NCBI GenBank assembly: GCA_963711375.1
Contig: CAVQDV010000005.1
Span: forward strand, 1,984,001-2,048,000
DNA length: 64,000 nt
DNA from: CAVQDV01 sp963711375
GTDB lineage: Bacteria; Pseudomonadota; Gammaproteobacteria; Coxiellales; Coxiellaceae
Direction: 5' to 3'
This document shows positions 16,343 to 28,100 of the stretch, in pieces (position 1 is the stretch's first letter; the number at the start of each line of letters is the position of its first letter). The position numbers and the translations under genes are program-made. Under the pieces are notes generated by a model that did not search any database, was not told the origin of the DNA, and worked only from the letters and a program-made list of their open reading frames with translations.

Positions 16343-19300
16343 ATGAGAGTCTTAAATCAAGATCAAAATAATCAGCCTGTAGAAAATAAAAAATTCACAG
16401 TGGAAATACATCCACTTAAGCCAGATGAAATAAATCAAGGTTTGAGACTCATCATCGGATTTCATGATAAGCAAAATCAATTCGTGAGAAGAACAATTAA
16501 TATACCTTATCCCGTCGAAAATCCCGAGCAAATTAATGAAATTTATCGGGCTCAGTTTTTGAGGGATGATTGTAATATTCGAATTGCTAAAAATGGATCT
16601 TTGGTCATTGATGCACTTCCCGACAATATAGACCTAAAATTAAAGACATTTTCTGATATTGTGACAGTGCCAGAGTTTAAGGCTACGCTTAGTTCTCTCG
16701 AATTAGAGGCCAATATCATCGCATTAAATGGTGAGATTGAAGCTAAAGATGATATCACCCTTAATTTTAAGTCGAAATTAGAAAATTTTTCGGAAATTCG
16801 TACAAAAAAGAAGATAAATGTTAAGTCAGAAAGAGGTGATCTCATCAACCATCAGGAGATTTTCTCGAAAGGGGGAATCAAATTTTCAGGATTAATAAAA
16901 GTACAGAATCTAGGTTTAATGCACTCTCAGCGAAATTGGAGTGGTAAACTTCATTCTATGAAAAATGAGGGCACTATAGTAGGTCGCCAAATGATGCTCA
17001 AATTACAGGATCGAGCATTTGAGGCGGATAGTGCCGCTCGGTTTAGTAATTACGGTACCTGTCATGTTAATTCCGATTTCGGGATAATTGCGAAAAGCCA
17101 CCTTCATAACTATGGAAAAATGTCGATTGGGAGAAATTTCGGTTGGGCGAAGGGGCTCGAAATGCAAGATGCTGAACTCAGCAGTTTTTCGAATTTTAAT
17201 GAATTTTTGGTTGGAGGAACCGTTAACTTAAAAATCCAACATGAATGTTACAATTCAGAAGACGCCTTTTTGGGGGTTGGGGGATCTAGTATTTGGACAT
17301 TCAAAAAATTTACTAACGATGGCGAAGTAAAATTTGAAAAAAAGGCACATTTTGTTAGGGAAAAAATTTTTGAGACTGATGAGAAAAGGGAAACGCTTTG
17401 GGTGAATTCGGCCAAAGGAAGCATAGAGGCGCCAGAGGGAATGGATGTGTATACGCATCAATTTGTGAATGCCGGAAACATTGTTTCGGAGGATTTGATT
17501 AAATTGATTATGATGAGCAAGGTGGCACCAGTCAATTTAGAGACCGGTGTTATTCATGCTAAGAATGTTGAGCTGCAAAATCTGCATAATTTCCTTAATT
17601 ATGGGGAAATAACGGGTCTTAAGAGTCTTGTTGCGACCATTGGAAACAAGTTAAAAAATTTGGATGCGGCTTCTTTGAACAGTGAAGAGTTAATTAAAAT
17701 TCTTTGTGTTCATAAATTATTAAATGAAGCCTATATTTATTCTGGGAAAGATATCGAATTTCGAGGAGATAAAGCTCGTCAGGGAAAAGAAGGTTCAACG
17801 CATGCAGAGCGAAATCTCGATGTGAATGTTCGGTCTGCAAAATTAAAGGGCGAGACTAGCGCGGGAGCACGCGCTTCATTTGAGGTTTCTAAATTCAAAG
17901 AAGGAAAAAATTCCATAGTAGAGGCGGGGAATGAGTTAGAAATTAAAGCTCGGGAAAAAATTACAATCAAGAGCCATTTGGAATCAGGCCAACAACTATT
18001 TTTAAAAACTTATGGAGAGTTGCTGCAAACGGAAACTTCCCTAATTCGATCTAACATAATCGAAATGTCGGCCCGTGAGCTTCTGCAAAAAGGAACCGTC
18101 GAGGCAAAGCGGTCTATTTTACTCAAAGCTCTAATTTCGCTCACGCAATCTGAGACGGCAAAAATTTTCGCGGAAACCATAAGAGTGAGCTCTGGAGGTG
18201 CCTTGAAAGTTGCAGGTGAATATGAAGCAGAGCAGCGAATTTTGCTTGAATCGATGGGTGAGTTAGTGGTTCAAAAAGGCGCTGAACTATTTTGCGAAGA
18301 AAATATAGATTTGTTATCAAAAGGTCATGCGAATATTGAAGGTAAATTGACCGCTAAGCAAGAAATTTTTATAGATGTGGTTCAGGCTCTTAGTGTACAA
18401 GCAGAAGCCCTCATTCAAGCGAAAAAAGTAAAAGTGAAATCCTGGGACTTTCTCAATGCTGGAACGGTTAATGGAGAAGAGTTAGATATTAATACGCATC
18501 ATATTCTTAAGAATCTATTGACAGGGATTCTGGTTGCGGGTGCGGAATTTAAACTAAATGCTGGTCAGCTGGAAAACTCTGGAAATTTGAAGTCCTTTGG
18601 TCTTATGCAAGCGAAAATTGCAATGACATTTGAAAATCTCACTTCTGGGCGATTTGAGGTGGATCAAGAATTTCTCTTAACCGTGGGTGGCGTTTTAAAA
18701 AATGCCGGAAAAATTCTGGGGAATGATGAGCTTTTGCTTAAAGTGGGTTCGGATTTAGAAAATGCTGAGAATGCCGAGATTTTCAGCGAAGGTCGTCTCG
18801 TTGTCGATGTGGTTGGGGATCTGCAAAACTGGGGAGATATTTGTAGCGATTCGGATTTTTCCATGACGATAGGGCGACTACTTCAACAATATCAATCTGG
18901 AAAAATAGAGGCTAAAGAGGCGCTCGATATTTTGGCCTCTGATCTCAACAATCAAAAAGGAGCTATTAAGACCCAAGATAATTTATGTATACAAGTAAAA
19001 GGGATTATTGATAATCAAGGGGAAATCACGGCTGAGCAACAATTAAGCTTAATTGCGGCCAACCTAATTCGAAATTCGGGTAAGATTAAATCTCAAAAGT
19101 CTAATTTAATCGCAAAAGCCGGCGTTTCCTTCAAAAATTTGGAAAATTCAGAAGTTTCTGCTGCCGAAAAAATTAAGATTTTCGCTGAATTCATGCAAGA
19201 ACATAAAGGTCTTTTGAATTCGGCACAAATTGAGTTGGAATCAAAACTTTTAATTGAAGCTCATGAAACGGCAAAGTTTTTGGCTAAAAACAAGCAAACG

Positions 19301-22300
19301 GTTCAAGCTCCCATTATGAGTTTAGATGGAGAATATAAGGCTGAGGCGCTAGGCATAAAAGCAGATACGTTGATGACGCCTGGGGATTTTCAGGCGACTA
19401 ATTTAAAGCTTTCAGCGAAGGAACAATTGCATCATTCGGGATCGTACAAGGGGACAGAGGAAGTTAGTATTCAATCTCATTATGGAAGTAGTTCGGGATC
19501 GATGGATGGAAAAAATATTATCGTTGCCGATCATCCGGAAGCCGAAAAGAATACCAAGAGTGTATTTTTAAATTCAGGACCTGTTAATGGGGAGCGAATT
19601 CTTGTGGATCATGATGTGTTTATTAATTCGAACACAATAAAGGGCAAGTTTATTGATCTGAAGATTCGAGATTTGCTTTGGAATGTAAAAAATGGAAATA
19701 TCGAAGCCCTAAAAGAATTAAAAAATATCGACAAAACCAATGTAATTTTAAATGAAGGCACTTTAATGGCTCAAGAGGTTTTGCAGCTTTATGCAGACAC
19801 CTTTAGTTTGGAAGGCGGAGAATTAAAAGCGGCTAAAAGTGCTATTGTGGTGGCGATGGATGCCTTATTAAAAGGGGATATTAGCACCTGTGAGAAAATA
19901 TGTCTCGTGGTGAGTAATCATTTTTCCTATGAGGGGGCAAAATTAGGAAGAAATTCAGAATTAGAAATTATTATGTCGAATATGAATTCACTCTTTAGTT
20001 CGATAAAAACAGAAGGTTCATTAAGTTTTACCTTATTGCCAGAAAATTGGAGCTGGTTTCATGAGCAAGCAGGTGCGGGACATCGATTTTCAGCTAATCA
20101 AAATCATTATCTCTCTGAAATTAATCAATACGTCCAGGCAAATTTTGAAGAATTTAATTCAATTTTAAATCCAGCAGAACAAGGTAATGTAATGGCTGGG
20201 ATAGAGCAAAAAGCACTTCTGCAATTGCAAATCTTATCGCCTTTATGGGCTGCGAATTTGCTAGCGGAAAAGCAGGCTCATGTGAATACTCCCATTGGGC
20301 CGGTTTTATCCCCCTTTTATCAATGGTGGCAGGCTCTAAGCGAAACGGCTCGAACAGAATTGTCTGGGATTTTGCTGTATTTACAAGAAGCGGTAGGTGA
20401 GATATCTGCAACGCCTGAGAAGGTTCTAGGTTTAGAAGATCTTTTAAAGAAAAATAATGGTCTTGCTCTCTTTTTAGCCGAAATTGCTCCTCGTTTAAAA
20501 GAACAGTGTGCCAGTTGGAAACAATTTACCCAAGACAAACCCTATTGGCATAAGACGGAATGGAAATTTGGAGAGCCGCCCTTTGCAGACCCTAAGAATT
20601 TGGGTGAGCTCAAAATGCAAGGAAATATGCTTGCTGATAAGGCATTAACTTTTAACGCGCCTGGTCATGTATTAATTAATGATTTTGATTATAAAAATCT
20701 GGGGATTTTAAATCTCTATGGAGCCAGTTTTAAAAGCCATCGAGAGCTCATTACGAAGGAGCTAAATATTCAGGCGACACAGGGTGATATTCATTTTGGC
20801 AAAGGCTCGGTTACCGTAGCAAAAGAGAAAAGTAATTTGCGGGCCCAAAATGGGAATCTGACATTTTTAGAAAGCGAAGCTTATTTTGGAAAGCTCGATG
20901 CCAAGGTCGGAAATACGGTAGGGATTAAAAAGGCGCATGTAAACCTTAATGAAGCTAATCTTGAAGGTAGAGCTTTAAGGGTAGATGAAGCTGGAATTTT
21001 AGATGGAACAGGAGATTTAAACGGTAAATTTCAGGACATTAAAATTGGCGGCTTTGATAATAAAACCGTATCAAATATTGCAGGTTATCAGGCAAAACTA
21101 AGTCGAGAAGAATTTTTAGGACGAAGAGCAGCTCCAGATAAGATCAAGAAGGATAAGGATTTTACTAAAACCGGCAGTGTTCGGTTTCAAGGTAAAACCA
21201 ATTTACAGGCAAATACGGCACATGTTACCGGCCAACTGCTTTCTGGCGATAACATGTTTTTAAATATTAAAAAATTAACCGTTGAAAAACGCCAGTATAA
21301 ATATGTGAAAAACTATACGAATACGAATAAATCCTCCAGTTCTTTTGGCCTTCGTAAAAAGAAAAAAAAGACCAATGTTAATATTGAGCATGCAGAATCA
21401 CAATCCGGAGGCTTGATTAAATCGGCTGCACAATTATCGGCGGCTTCTGACAAGATTTTGAATTTGGGTGCAGAATTCTCGGGAGCTCAGGGTACGCGTG
21501 CACAAGCAAGTACTTTCATACGATATCTTCCCAAAACGGACGTGAGTGTCGCACATTCTTCAAGTGGGGAAAAAAATGCGTGGAGTGGTTCTTCTAGTAG
21601 TGTTTATCAGCCGCGCTTTGAGTCTGTTCAGGCAAAATCAATTTCCACGATGGGTGCGATTGATTTGCTCACAGAAGGAGATATTCAGCTCACTTCTGCT
21701 CAGCTTTTGGCGAAATTAGATGTTACACTTAAAGCGAAAAAGGGCATTAAAATGGGTGCGACAGTCTATAAAATCGACTTGCCACCCAAGCATTTTTCAA
21801 AAGGGCTAACTTCTGGTTGCACAAATAGCTCGACAGAATATGCGATTCCAACCAGTATTTTATCGCTCGCTGGAAAAGTGAAATTATTTTCAGAAGGAAA
21901 AATTGAGGGAGATGCTCCCGCGATCATGGCAAAGGAAGCCATCGAAATGCTTGGCAGCGAAATTGCTTTACGCTCGATTATTTTACATCATGAGCAAAGA
22001 ACCAACATGAGCGGAATTTCCGGATTTTCTTACATGAATATGAACCGCAGAGAAACGCATGAAACTGCACAAAATCCGATTTTATCGGCACAAAAAATTT
22101 CGCAGCGCGCGACAGTAGGGGATGTCTATAATCAAGCGCCTCAAATTCGTTGTGATGTTTTGCAAATGCTCGCTGACGAGGGAGATGTTCGAATAGAAGC
22201 TTTGCCTCTCCAGCATAAAGTGAGCATGAATCAACAATCGATTGGTATTGAATTTTTTGGCTCAAAAGCTTTAGAGGCCTCCATGCGTGGCGATTTTGCT

Positions 22301-25030
22301 TTAGCGGCAAAAAACATCGCACAAAATTTTTTACCACCACTCGCGGCTCTTGAGGGCATGTTAGCGAGCAAAGATACGGCAGATTTTGTCGGCGAAGGAA
22401 TTAAAGCGGCTTACAGCACCTATAAAATGTATGAAGCATTAGCCAAGGCGGGGAGTATTCAGAAAATGCTCGGTGATATGTTGCAGCCTAAGATTTCCGT
22501 TAAATATCAGCAAACCAAAACAAATATCGATTGGGTCGATTATGCCCTCCCATGGATTCAAGCTCGCGAAATTGTTTTGCAAGCTGGGCGTGATGCTATT
22601 TTAAAAGGGGTCACAGGTGAAAATTGGGAATCGGTTTATATTAAAGCAAAGCGAGACATCTTAATTGAAGCCGTTCAGGATAAATATGAATTCAACCAAG
22701 AAACCTTAGGTATTTCTGTAGATTATTCAGCACAAGGGGGATTTGGTTTTGGTGCCAGTTGGGCAAGGGCTGAGCAAGATGCTAAGAAATTTTTAGCTCA
22801 AAATATGAAGGTGGCAAAAGATTTAACGCTCATTGCAGGCCGAGAAATTGGAATTAAAGGAATATTTATCGAAGCGAAACACGCTTTTTTAGAGGCTGAA
22901 AAAATTCGAATAGAAACGGTGCAAGATGAGTCAAATAGCCAACAGCAGTCGGTTTCATTTAGCACGTCTGGAGATTTTTCCGCAGCAGCGGGATATACAG
23001 AAAGTCGTTGGGCGAAAGTGCAGGCTGGAATTCAGGCTGAGACAATGGAGGTTCGTTCTGAAGAGCTCCATTTGCGTGGCGCTGCAATTTTGCAAAAAAA
23101 GCAGCCAGTACCAATAACAGTGACACTTCCAACAAATGAGCAATTGCAAGTGCATAATCATCCGATTCCTCACCATTTGGGAGCCTTGATTACGGCTTTA
23201 GGTATTTCTCATGAGGGTTTTATGGCCTTTTTACAAGAAGAACTGCCAGCAGTGCATCAATCGATTATCACTGCAAATCCCCTACAATCCTCGTTATTGC
23301 TTCAGCAATTATTAAATAATGGATTATTAGCGCAGCTAGTTCAGCACGAATCTTTACAAATTGTGGTCTGGAGTGCGAATGACGAAGGGAATTTGCATTA
23401 TTTACAAACTCACGGAGAAAATAACGCCAATCGGAAAATTCATTTATGGTTACGCCCTGACTTTTCTAAAATATCAATTTTAAAATTTAATGCCGCTACG
23501 GTAAAAGCGCAGAAAATTATTGCAACTGATGTTCACGATCACGATGAAGGCAAAAGCGCCGGAGTTGGATATAGTGGTGGCATGGCCAGTGGAAATTTCA
23601 CTTCACATAATAAGAAGGGTGTAAACCGGGCTACCATTTCAAATACCATCGAGGTGAATGCTGCTGAAATTTCGGGTAATTTAAACCGAAATTTACCAGC
23701 AAAAGAAACCACTAAAAATGAAAAAACTCATATTCGAGTAGAAATACCCGTAGAAATTGTTCAGAAAATTTTTGCAGAAGATGATCCCAAGCATCATCAG
23801 GAAGATGGAACAGAACAGCCAGAAAATAATCCTTCAGAGTCTCGAGATGAATTTGTTGAAGTATCTTCTGAAAAATCTCAAGAAAATGCATCAAAGACCC
23901 AAAAATCCTCGGAAAAATCAAAAGTCGAAGAGGCTGAAAATGAAGAAGAAAAACCTTCCTTGAAACGCTCAGATGCTGAAAAAGAATTGCAAAAAAAGAA
24001 ATCTGATTCTAAGTCTGGAAAAAGCGGGTTTAATCCTAAAGCGAAACAGGTGAAAGTAGGCAGGAAAAATGGAAGTAAGGGCAAGAGGGCTTTTGATATT
24101 GAAGATGGCCAGTATGTTAATGGAAGAAAAGTCGCCGAGAAATTAAATTTGAGAAAAGCTCCTGATAAATCTTCAGAAGCAAATGAAAAGAAATCTTCCA
24201 AAAAATCACATGGGAAAGCTGATCCCCTATTAGAGAAAAAGGCCACTTTTAAGCAGGTTTTCTTTCAAGGTGAAGAAAACGTACTTTGGGAAACCAAAGC
24301 TTCTATTTTGGGAACTACCTTTAATCCTAGAGTCGTCGATGATGGCGGAGAAGCTTATATTAAATTTGAATCTGATAAAGATGGTAAGTTTAAGGGTGAA
24401 TTTGTGGCGGGCCGTTCTGTTCGAGCTATACTCGCTGAAAATACTTATCATGGATGGTTTGGGAAGGCGGAATGTGCTGTCGATTTAGCCTCTGCTAGCG
24501 CGAGTGCTACGGCTAAAGTGAGTAATGATCGAATTTTAGACGCTCATGGGACAGTGAGCGTTGGCATAACGGGACCAACCGTTGGTGCGAGCATTAAGAC
24601 ACCAACCGTCACTGTTTTTGGTTTTACTTTCGGGCTTGGTGCAGCGGCAAATGTTGGTGTTGGATTAAAAGGAGAGCTTGGTGGAGGCGTAAGCATCGAT
24701 AAAACAAAGTGCAGAATAAGGCCTTATGCTTCAGTAGGATTTTATTCTGGAGCAGGTGGTCAAATAAAAGTAGGGCCAGAGTTTGGCATTAATGAACAGT
24801 TGCTTAGCGATAATTATACCAAAATTTGGGAATCGCCAAAAAATAAAAGCGTCGTATCTTCGGTTAATAAAAATTTAGATGACTTGGATAAACAAGCAAG
24901 ACCTTCCAGTATTATAGGCGGGCTTTGGCATGAAATGAAGCGCCATGTCTATGAGGACGTTTTAAATGATCGGACAGAAAGCGCCACTTATCAAACTACG
25001 GGCCATTCATTTAGTATTGATTATGAATAA
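16343..25030 (+). CDS. Giant FHA/hemagglutinin-repeat-like protein (2895 aa) without visible export signal
   Basis: An uninterrupted 2895-residue protein. Residues about 100-1300 are many imperfect beta-helix-type repeats (phrases such as NSGKIKS, AGNIVSEDLIKL, NHQEIFSKGGIKF), and residues about 1800-2270 contain hemagglutinin-repeat phrases (IQAREIVLQAGRDAILKG, KDLTLIAGREIGIKG) typical of FhaB/CdiA proteins. Residues about 2473-2632 are a Lys/Glu/Ser-rich linker, and about 2633-2830 a glycine-rich beta domain. Unlike FhaB there is no signal peptide or TPS secretion domain at the start and no TpsB transporter gene near. AAAGGAAAA precedes ATG 16343. Surface adhesin, toxin carrier or type IV-secreted effector are all possible; none is proven. 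Confidence 0.85.
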   Translation: MRVLNQDQNNQPVENKKFTVEIHPLKPDEINQGLRLIIGFHDKQNQFVRRTINIPYPVENPEQINEIYRAQFLRDDCNIRIAKNGSLVIDALPDNIDLKLKTFSDIVTVPEFKATLSSLELEANIIALNGEIEAKDDITLNFKSKLENFSEIRTKKKINVKSERGDLINHQEIFSKGGIKFSGLIKVQNLGLMHSQRNWSGKLHSMKNEGTIVGRQMMLKLQDRAFEADSAARFSNYGTCHVNSDFGIIAKSHLHNYGKMSIGRNFGWAKGLEMQDAELSSFSNFNEFLVGGTVNLKIQHECYNSEDAFLGVGGSSIWTFKKFTNDGEVKFEKKAHFVREKIFETDEKRETLWVNSAKGSIEAPEGMDVYTHQFVNAGNIVSEDLIKLIMMSKVAPVNLETGVIHAKNVELQNLHNFLNYGEITGLKSLVATIGNKLKNLDAASLNSEELIKILCVHKLLNEAYIYSGKDIEFRGDKARQGKEGSTHAERNLDVNVRSAKLKGETSAGARASFEVSKFKEGKNSIVEAGNELEIKAREKITIKSHLESGQQLFLKTYGELLQTETSLIRSNIIEMSARELLQKGTVEAKRSILLKALISLTQSETAKIFAETIRVSSGGALKVAGEYEAEQRILLESMGELVVQKGAELFCEENIDLLSKGHANIEGKLTAKQEIFIDVVQALSVQAEALIQAKKVKVKSWDFLNAGTVNGEELDINTHHILKNLLTGILVAGAEFKLNAGQLENSGNLKSFGLMQAKIAMTFENLTSGRFEVDQEFLLTVGGVLKNAGKILGNDELLLKVGSDLENAENAEIFSEGRLVVDVVGDLQNWGDICSDSDFSMTIGRLLQQYQSGKIEAKEALDILASDLNNQKGAIKTQDNLCIQVKGIIDNQGEITAEQQLSLIAANLIRNSGKIKSQKSNLIAKAGVSFKNLENSEVSAAEKIKIFAEFMQEHKGLLNSAQIELESKLLIEAHETAKFLAKNKQTVQAPIMSLDGEYKAEALGIKADTLMTPGDFQATNLKLSAKEQLHHSGSYKGTEEVSIQSHYGSSSGSMDGKNIIVADHPEAEKNTKSVFLNSGPVNGERILVDHDVFINSNTIKGKFIDLKIRDLLWNVKNGNIEALKELKNIDKTNVILNEGTLMAQEVLQLYADTFSLEGGELKAAKSAIVVAMDALLKGDISTCEKICLVVSNHFSYEGAKLGRNSELEIIMSNMNSLFSSIKTEGSLSFTLLPENWSWFHEQAGAGHRFSANQNHYLSEINQYVQANFEEFNSILNPAEQGNVMAGIEQKALLQLQILSPLWAANLLAEKQAHVNTPIGPVLSPFYQWWQALSETARTELSGILLYLQEAVGEISATPEKVLGLEDLLKKNNGLALFLAEIAPRLKEQCASWKQFTQDKPYWHKTEWKFGEPPFADPKNLGELKMQGNMLADKALTFNAPGHVLINDFDYKNLGILNLYGASFKSHRELITKELNIQATQGDIHFGKGSVTVAKEKSNLRAQNGNLTFLESEAYFGKLDAKVGNTVGIKKAHVNLNEANLEGRALRVDEAGILDGTGDLNGKFQDIKIGGFDNKTVSNIAGYQAKLSREEFLGRRAAPDKIKKDKDFTKTGSVRFQGKTNLQANTAHVTGQLLSGDNMFLNIKKLTVEKRQYKYVKNYTNTNKSSSSFGLRKKKKKTNVNIEHAESQSGGLIKSAAQLSAASDKILNLGAEFSGAQGTRAQASTFIRYLPKTDVSVAHSSSGEKNAWSGSSSSVYQPRFESVQAKSISTMGAIDLLTEGDIQLTSAQLLAKLDVTLKAKKGIKMGATVYKIDLPPKHFSKGLTSGCTNSSTEYAIPTSILSLAGKVKLFSEGKIEGDAPAIMAKEAIEMLGSEIALRSIILHHEQRTNMSGISGFSYMNMNRRETHETAQNPILSAQKISQRATVGDVYNQAPQIRCDVLQMLADEGDVRIEALPLQHKVSMNQQSIGIEFFGSKALEASMRGDFALAAKNIAQNFLPPLAALEGMLASKDTADFVGEGIKAAYSTYKMYEALAKAGSIQKMLGDMLQPKISVKYQQTKTNIDWVDYALPWIQAREIVLQAGRDAILKGVTGENWESVYIKAKRDILIEAVQDKYEFNQETLGISVDYSAQGGFGFGASWARAEQDAKKFLAQNMKVAKDLTLIAGREIGIKGIFIEAKHAFLEAEKIRIETVQDESNSQQQSVSFSTSGDFSAAAGYTESRWAKVQAGIQAETMEVRSEELHLRGAAILQKKQPVPITVTLPTNEQLQVHNHPIPHHLGALITALGISHEGFMAFLQEELPAVHQSIITANPLQSSLLLQQLLNNGLLAQLVQHESLQIVVWSANDEGNLHYLQTHGENNANRKIHLWLRPDFSKISILKFNAATVKAQKIIATDVHDHDEGKSAGVGYSGGMASGNFTSHNKKGVNRATISNTIEVNAAEISGNLNRNLPAKETTKNEKTHIRVEIPVEIVQKIFAEDDPKHHQEDGTEQPENNPSESRDEFVEVSSEKSQENASKTQKSSEKSKVEEAENEEEKPSLKRSDAEKELQKKKSDSKSGKSGFNPKAKQVKVGRKNGSKGKRAFDIEDGQYVNGRKVAEKLNLRKAPDKSSEANEKKSSKKSHGKADPLLEKKATFKQVFFQGEENVLWETKASILGTTFNPRVVDDGGEAYIKFESDKDGKFKGEFVAGRSVRAILAENTYHGWFGKAECAVDLASASASATAKVSNDRILDAHGTVSVGITGPTVGASIKTPTVTVFGFTFGLGAAANVGVGLKGELGGGVSIDKTKCRIRPYASVGFYSGAGGQIKVGPEFGINEQLLSDNYTKIWESPKNKSVVSSVNKNLDDLDKQARPSSIIGGLWHEMKRHVYEDVLNDRTESATYQTTGHSFSIDYE

Positions 25031-25101
25031 CATTGACTAGTTTTTTCACTGGGCTCTTTATTATTTTAGTGCAGCAATCGAATTTTTAGTAAGCCGAAAA
25101 T

Positions 25102-25124
25102 ACCCCTCACGATGAGTGAGGGGT
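25102..25124. terminator. Hairpin between convergent giant genes
   Basis: A 9-bp stem (ACCCCTCAC 25102-25110 / GTGAGGGGT 25116-25124) with a 5-base loop lies between the two convergent stop codons. T-runs are weak on both sides (AATTTTT at 25132 on the plus strand, ATTTTC on the minus strand), so it is a likely but imperfect bidirectional terminator. Confidence 0.6.
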
Positions 25125-25161
25125 TGCCGAGGAATTTTTGGATACCTCTAAGGATGCCTAT

Positions 25162-28100
25162 TTACTTCAATTCAGAAATCGAGGCATTTGCGTTAGAGTT
25201 ATTTGAATTTGCTGTTGATTGAGGAGCTGCTCCTGGTTGGTGAAATACACCACCCAGTAGATTACTAACCACACTTGGATTTCGCGCTGTGGTTATTGTG
25301 ACGGGTCCATTAGTTGTTGTTTGGGACACGCCTTGCAACCCCAACATTTCCAGCATTTGTGGATTAATTTGCACAAAGCCAGGCATTGTTATGTTGCTAC
25401 GTAACATGGCTTCAGCTAAATGTTTTACCATTTCTAAACGCATTTGTTCAATTTGAAGTTGTACCCGCTCGCCTGGAGATAGTTCTGGATTTACTGCAAG
25501 ATTTTTGGCAGTGCTTACCTCGGCTTCGACTAGGCCTTTGTATTTTTCAGTGTCGGCCTTTACCCTAGCGACGGCGGCAGTAGCTTTTGCTGCGCCTAAT
25601 TGACTTTCCGCAATTTGGGCATCTGCCTTTGCTCTTGCAACTGCTCCGGCTGTTTCTTTCTGAACTCCTGTTTCTACTTCATATAAAGTATTTTCACGGC
25701 CAGCATTACGTCTAATTGTGGCAAGTTGTTGGTTAAGCTCTTCAGTTTCAATAGCTTTTTGAGCCACCACACGGGCTGATTCTGCCGCTGCTTGCTCCAT
25801 TAGTAGCTGCACTCTCTGCTCCTCCATTTTTCCAAGTGCTTTTGCCTTTACGGTTGCAGCATCAGCGTTTGCCTCTGCAATTTGCTTAGCAGCTTTCAAC
25901 TCTGCTTCTTGCTGAGCCAACAGGATGTTTTCCTGTTTGCTAATGTCCATTGTTTGTAATTTTATTTTGCTTTCTTCCTTAGCTATCTCAACTTTACCTG
26001 TCATTTCAGCAATCTTCTGAGTGGTCTCCATTTTTGTGCGCGCCAAGAGAATTTTTTGTTGCTCATTTTTGAAATGTTCGTCTTGCAATTTCATAGAAAT
26101 TTCCTGGGTCTTTTTTTTAAATTCCTCATCGACAACCCAGTTTGTGATTTCCATATCATTGAGCTTAATGCCATGCAATTCTAATTTCAGCCTGAGAATT
26201 TTTTCGAAAGATTTGTCAATAGGTTCTTCGGCCTCTTCTGCCATATCTGAACGGTTCGGTTTTTCCAATAATAATGAGCCTTCTATTCCAAAATCTTGTT
26301 CAGTGTACCCGGATGGGGGTTTTTTTTGGCAAATTTTCAGCATCTGGGCTTCTGCGATGGATTTAACGTAATCGTGAATGGAATCATGCGGTTTATCGTC
26401 GTCAGTAGAAAAACTGGCGAGCGCTAAGTTGGCATTCTCAATTGAATAAGAGACATAAATATTGACGTGCGAGGTGACAGCGTGTAGGGATGTAACTGGA
26501 AAATTTGAAATCTTCACAGGATCGACACTTGTTGAAAAGAAGCCTTTAAAGCGTTCATTTTTACGATTATCGATTATGTGTTCGCCGGGCCCCCACGTAG
26601 TCAGTTGTTTATTAACATAACCATAGCCTATAGTTCCAACATCGACATTAATGATATGGACTGGGCCTAATTCTGCATGAGCTATGCCCCTTTTGAAAGG
26701 GCCTATTAATTCTAGATCCCGTGCGCGATATATATAAATTCCGTTTTCAAAATTTTTAACATCTTTGTCTTGGTTTTCTATACCTAATTGGATGAATTGG
26801 CCGTCGCGATTGATGGCAGCAAGTTCGTTTGATTTTACATAAAGTCGATGTAAATCGCCAACGTGGCAATGCGGTTTTGTAGCGTCAATTGTTTCAATAT
26901 ATTGATTAGGTGGCGAAAATATATAAGGTTCTAAGCTCATGCCCAAGAAGAAATAGGCATTTTTTACGCGGCAAGCACCGATAGTGCCAGAAACTAGATT
27001 AACCACACTAACTTTTCCAAAGCCTGGTATTTCAAACGATTGTTCCCCAACTTTGGTTTTATCGACAATCGCATGCATGGCTTGCTCTGGTTGACGAAAA
27101 TATTGCGGCCCATCTAACAATGGTGCGACAAACTGCAGGCTGCCTTCCTTATTAATGGTAAGGGCCCATTCATTACTTTTTAATACGGCACGAGTGACAT
27201 TGCATCCCTCTGCGATAGGGCCGCATTGATATAATGCTTGTGATGAAGGGATAATTTCCACTAATTCCCAAGGCTTTCTTAGGACTATAAGTTGTCTAGC
27301 CGATTCTTCCATAAATCGAATGTTGCGATTGAGATCTCTTAATACCAAACTTTTAGCTGGTTTGGGTGAAATTACAGAAAGCGATTTTCCGTCAACACGT
27401 TCTTCGAGGGTGCTGTGCACGCGGCCATCGAAGGTAAAAAATGATGAAGGTAGATGAATGGTATTTAAATCCTCATTCTCTGGGCTATGCTGCCATACGT
27501 ATTCGTTGGCATTATATTGAAATATGACATAGCTACTGGGTGATAGTTTTATGATGGTGTAGCTGTTATCTCTTGCTTTGATTAATTGCTCATTGGTTGA
27601 GCTAATATTTAGAAAAAATTCGCCGCGGCGTTCATCTAAAATGTAAGGCTCTTCTCTATGAGGTAAAACATAAGTTCTGTTCTGATGTTTCACAAAGGCA
27701 ACGTGCTGTAAGGGAACGTTTACAATTTTTATTTTTGAGGCAAGCTCTACGATGGCTCTTTCTTTACAATTTTCGTGGGCTTTCACTATAATGGCTTGAT
27801 CGCTTGCCTTAATCTCGGCCTTACCAATGTAGCCAAAATTGGCTTCCTTAATGAAATATCGCCCTGGTAAAATCTTTCGAATTTTTGTGCCTTCATTCTT
27901 CGACAAAAGAAAGCCTATCTCATTTAGATTAATTCGAATAATGGTACAGCGGTTTGGGAGGTGTTCATAATCGGTAGTAAACGGAACAAAGGTTTCTTTG
28001 CCATGTACATAATCTATAACTTGGTTTTTGTGAGAGCCAACTAAACTTACCCTGAAGCCTCCTCCCCAAATCTGAAAATTGGCCCCAAGCCCTTTTTTAT

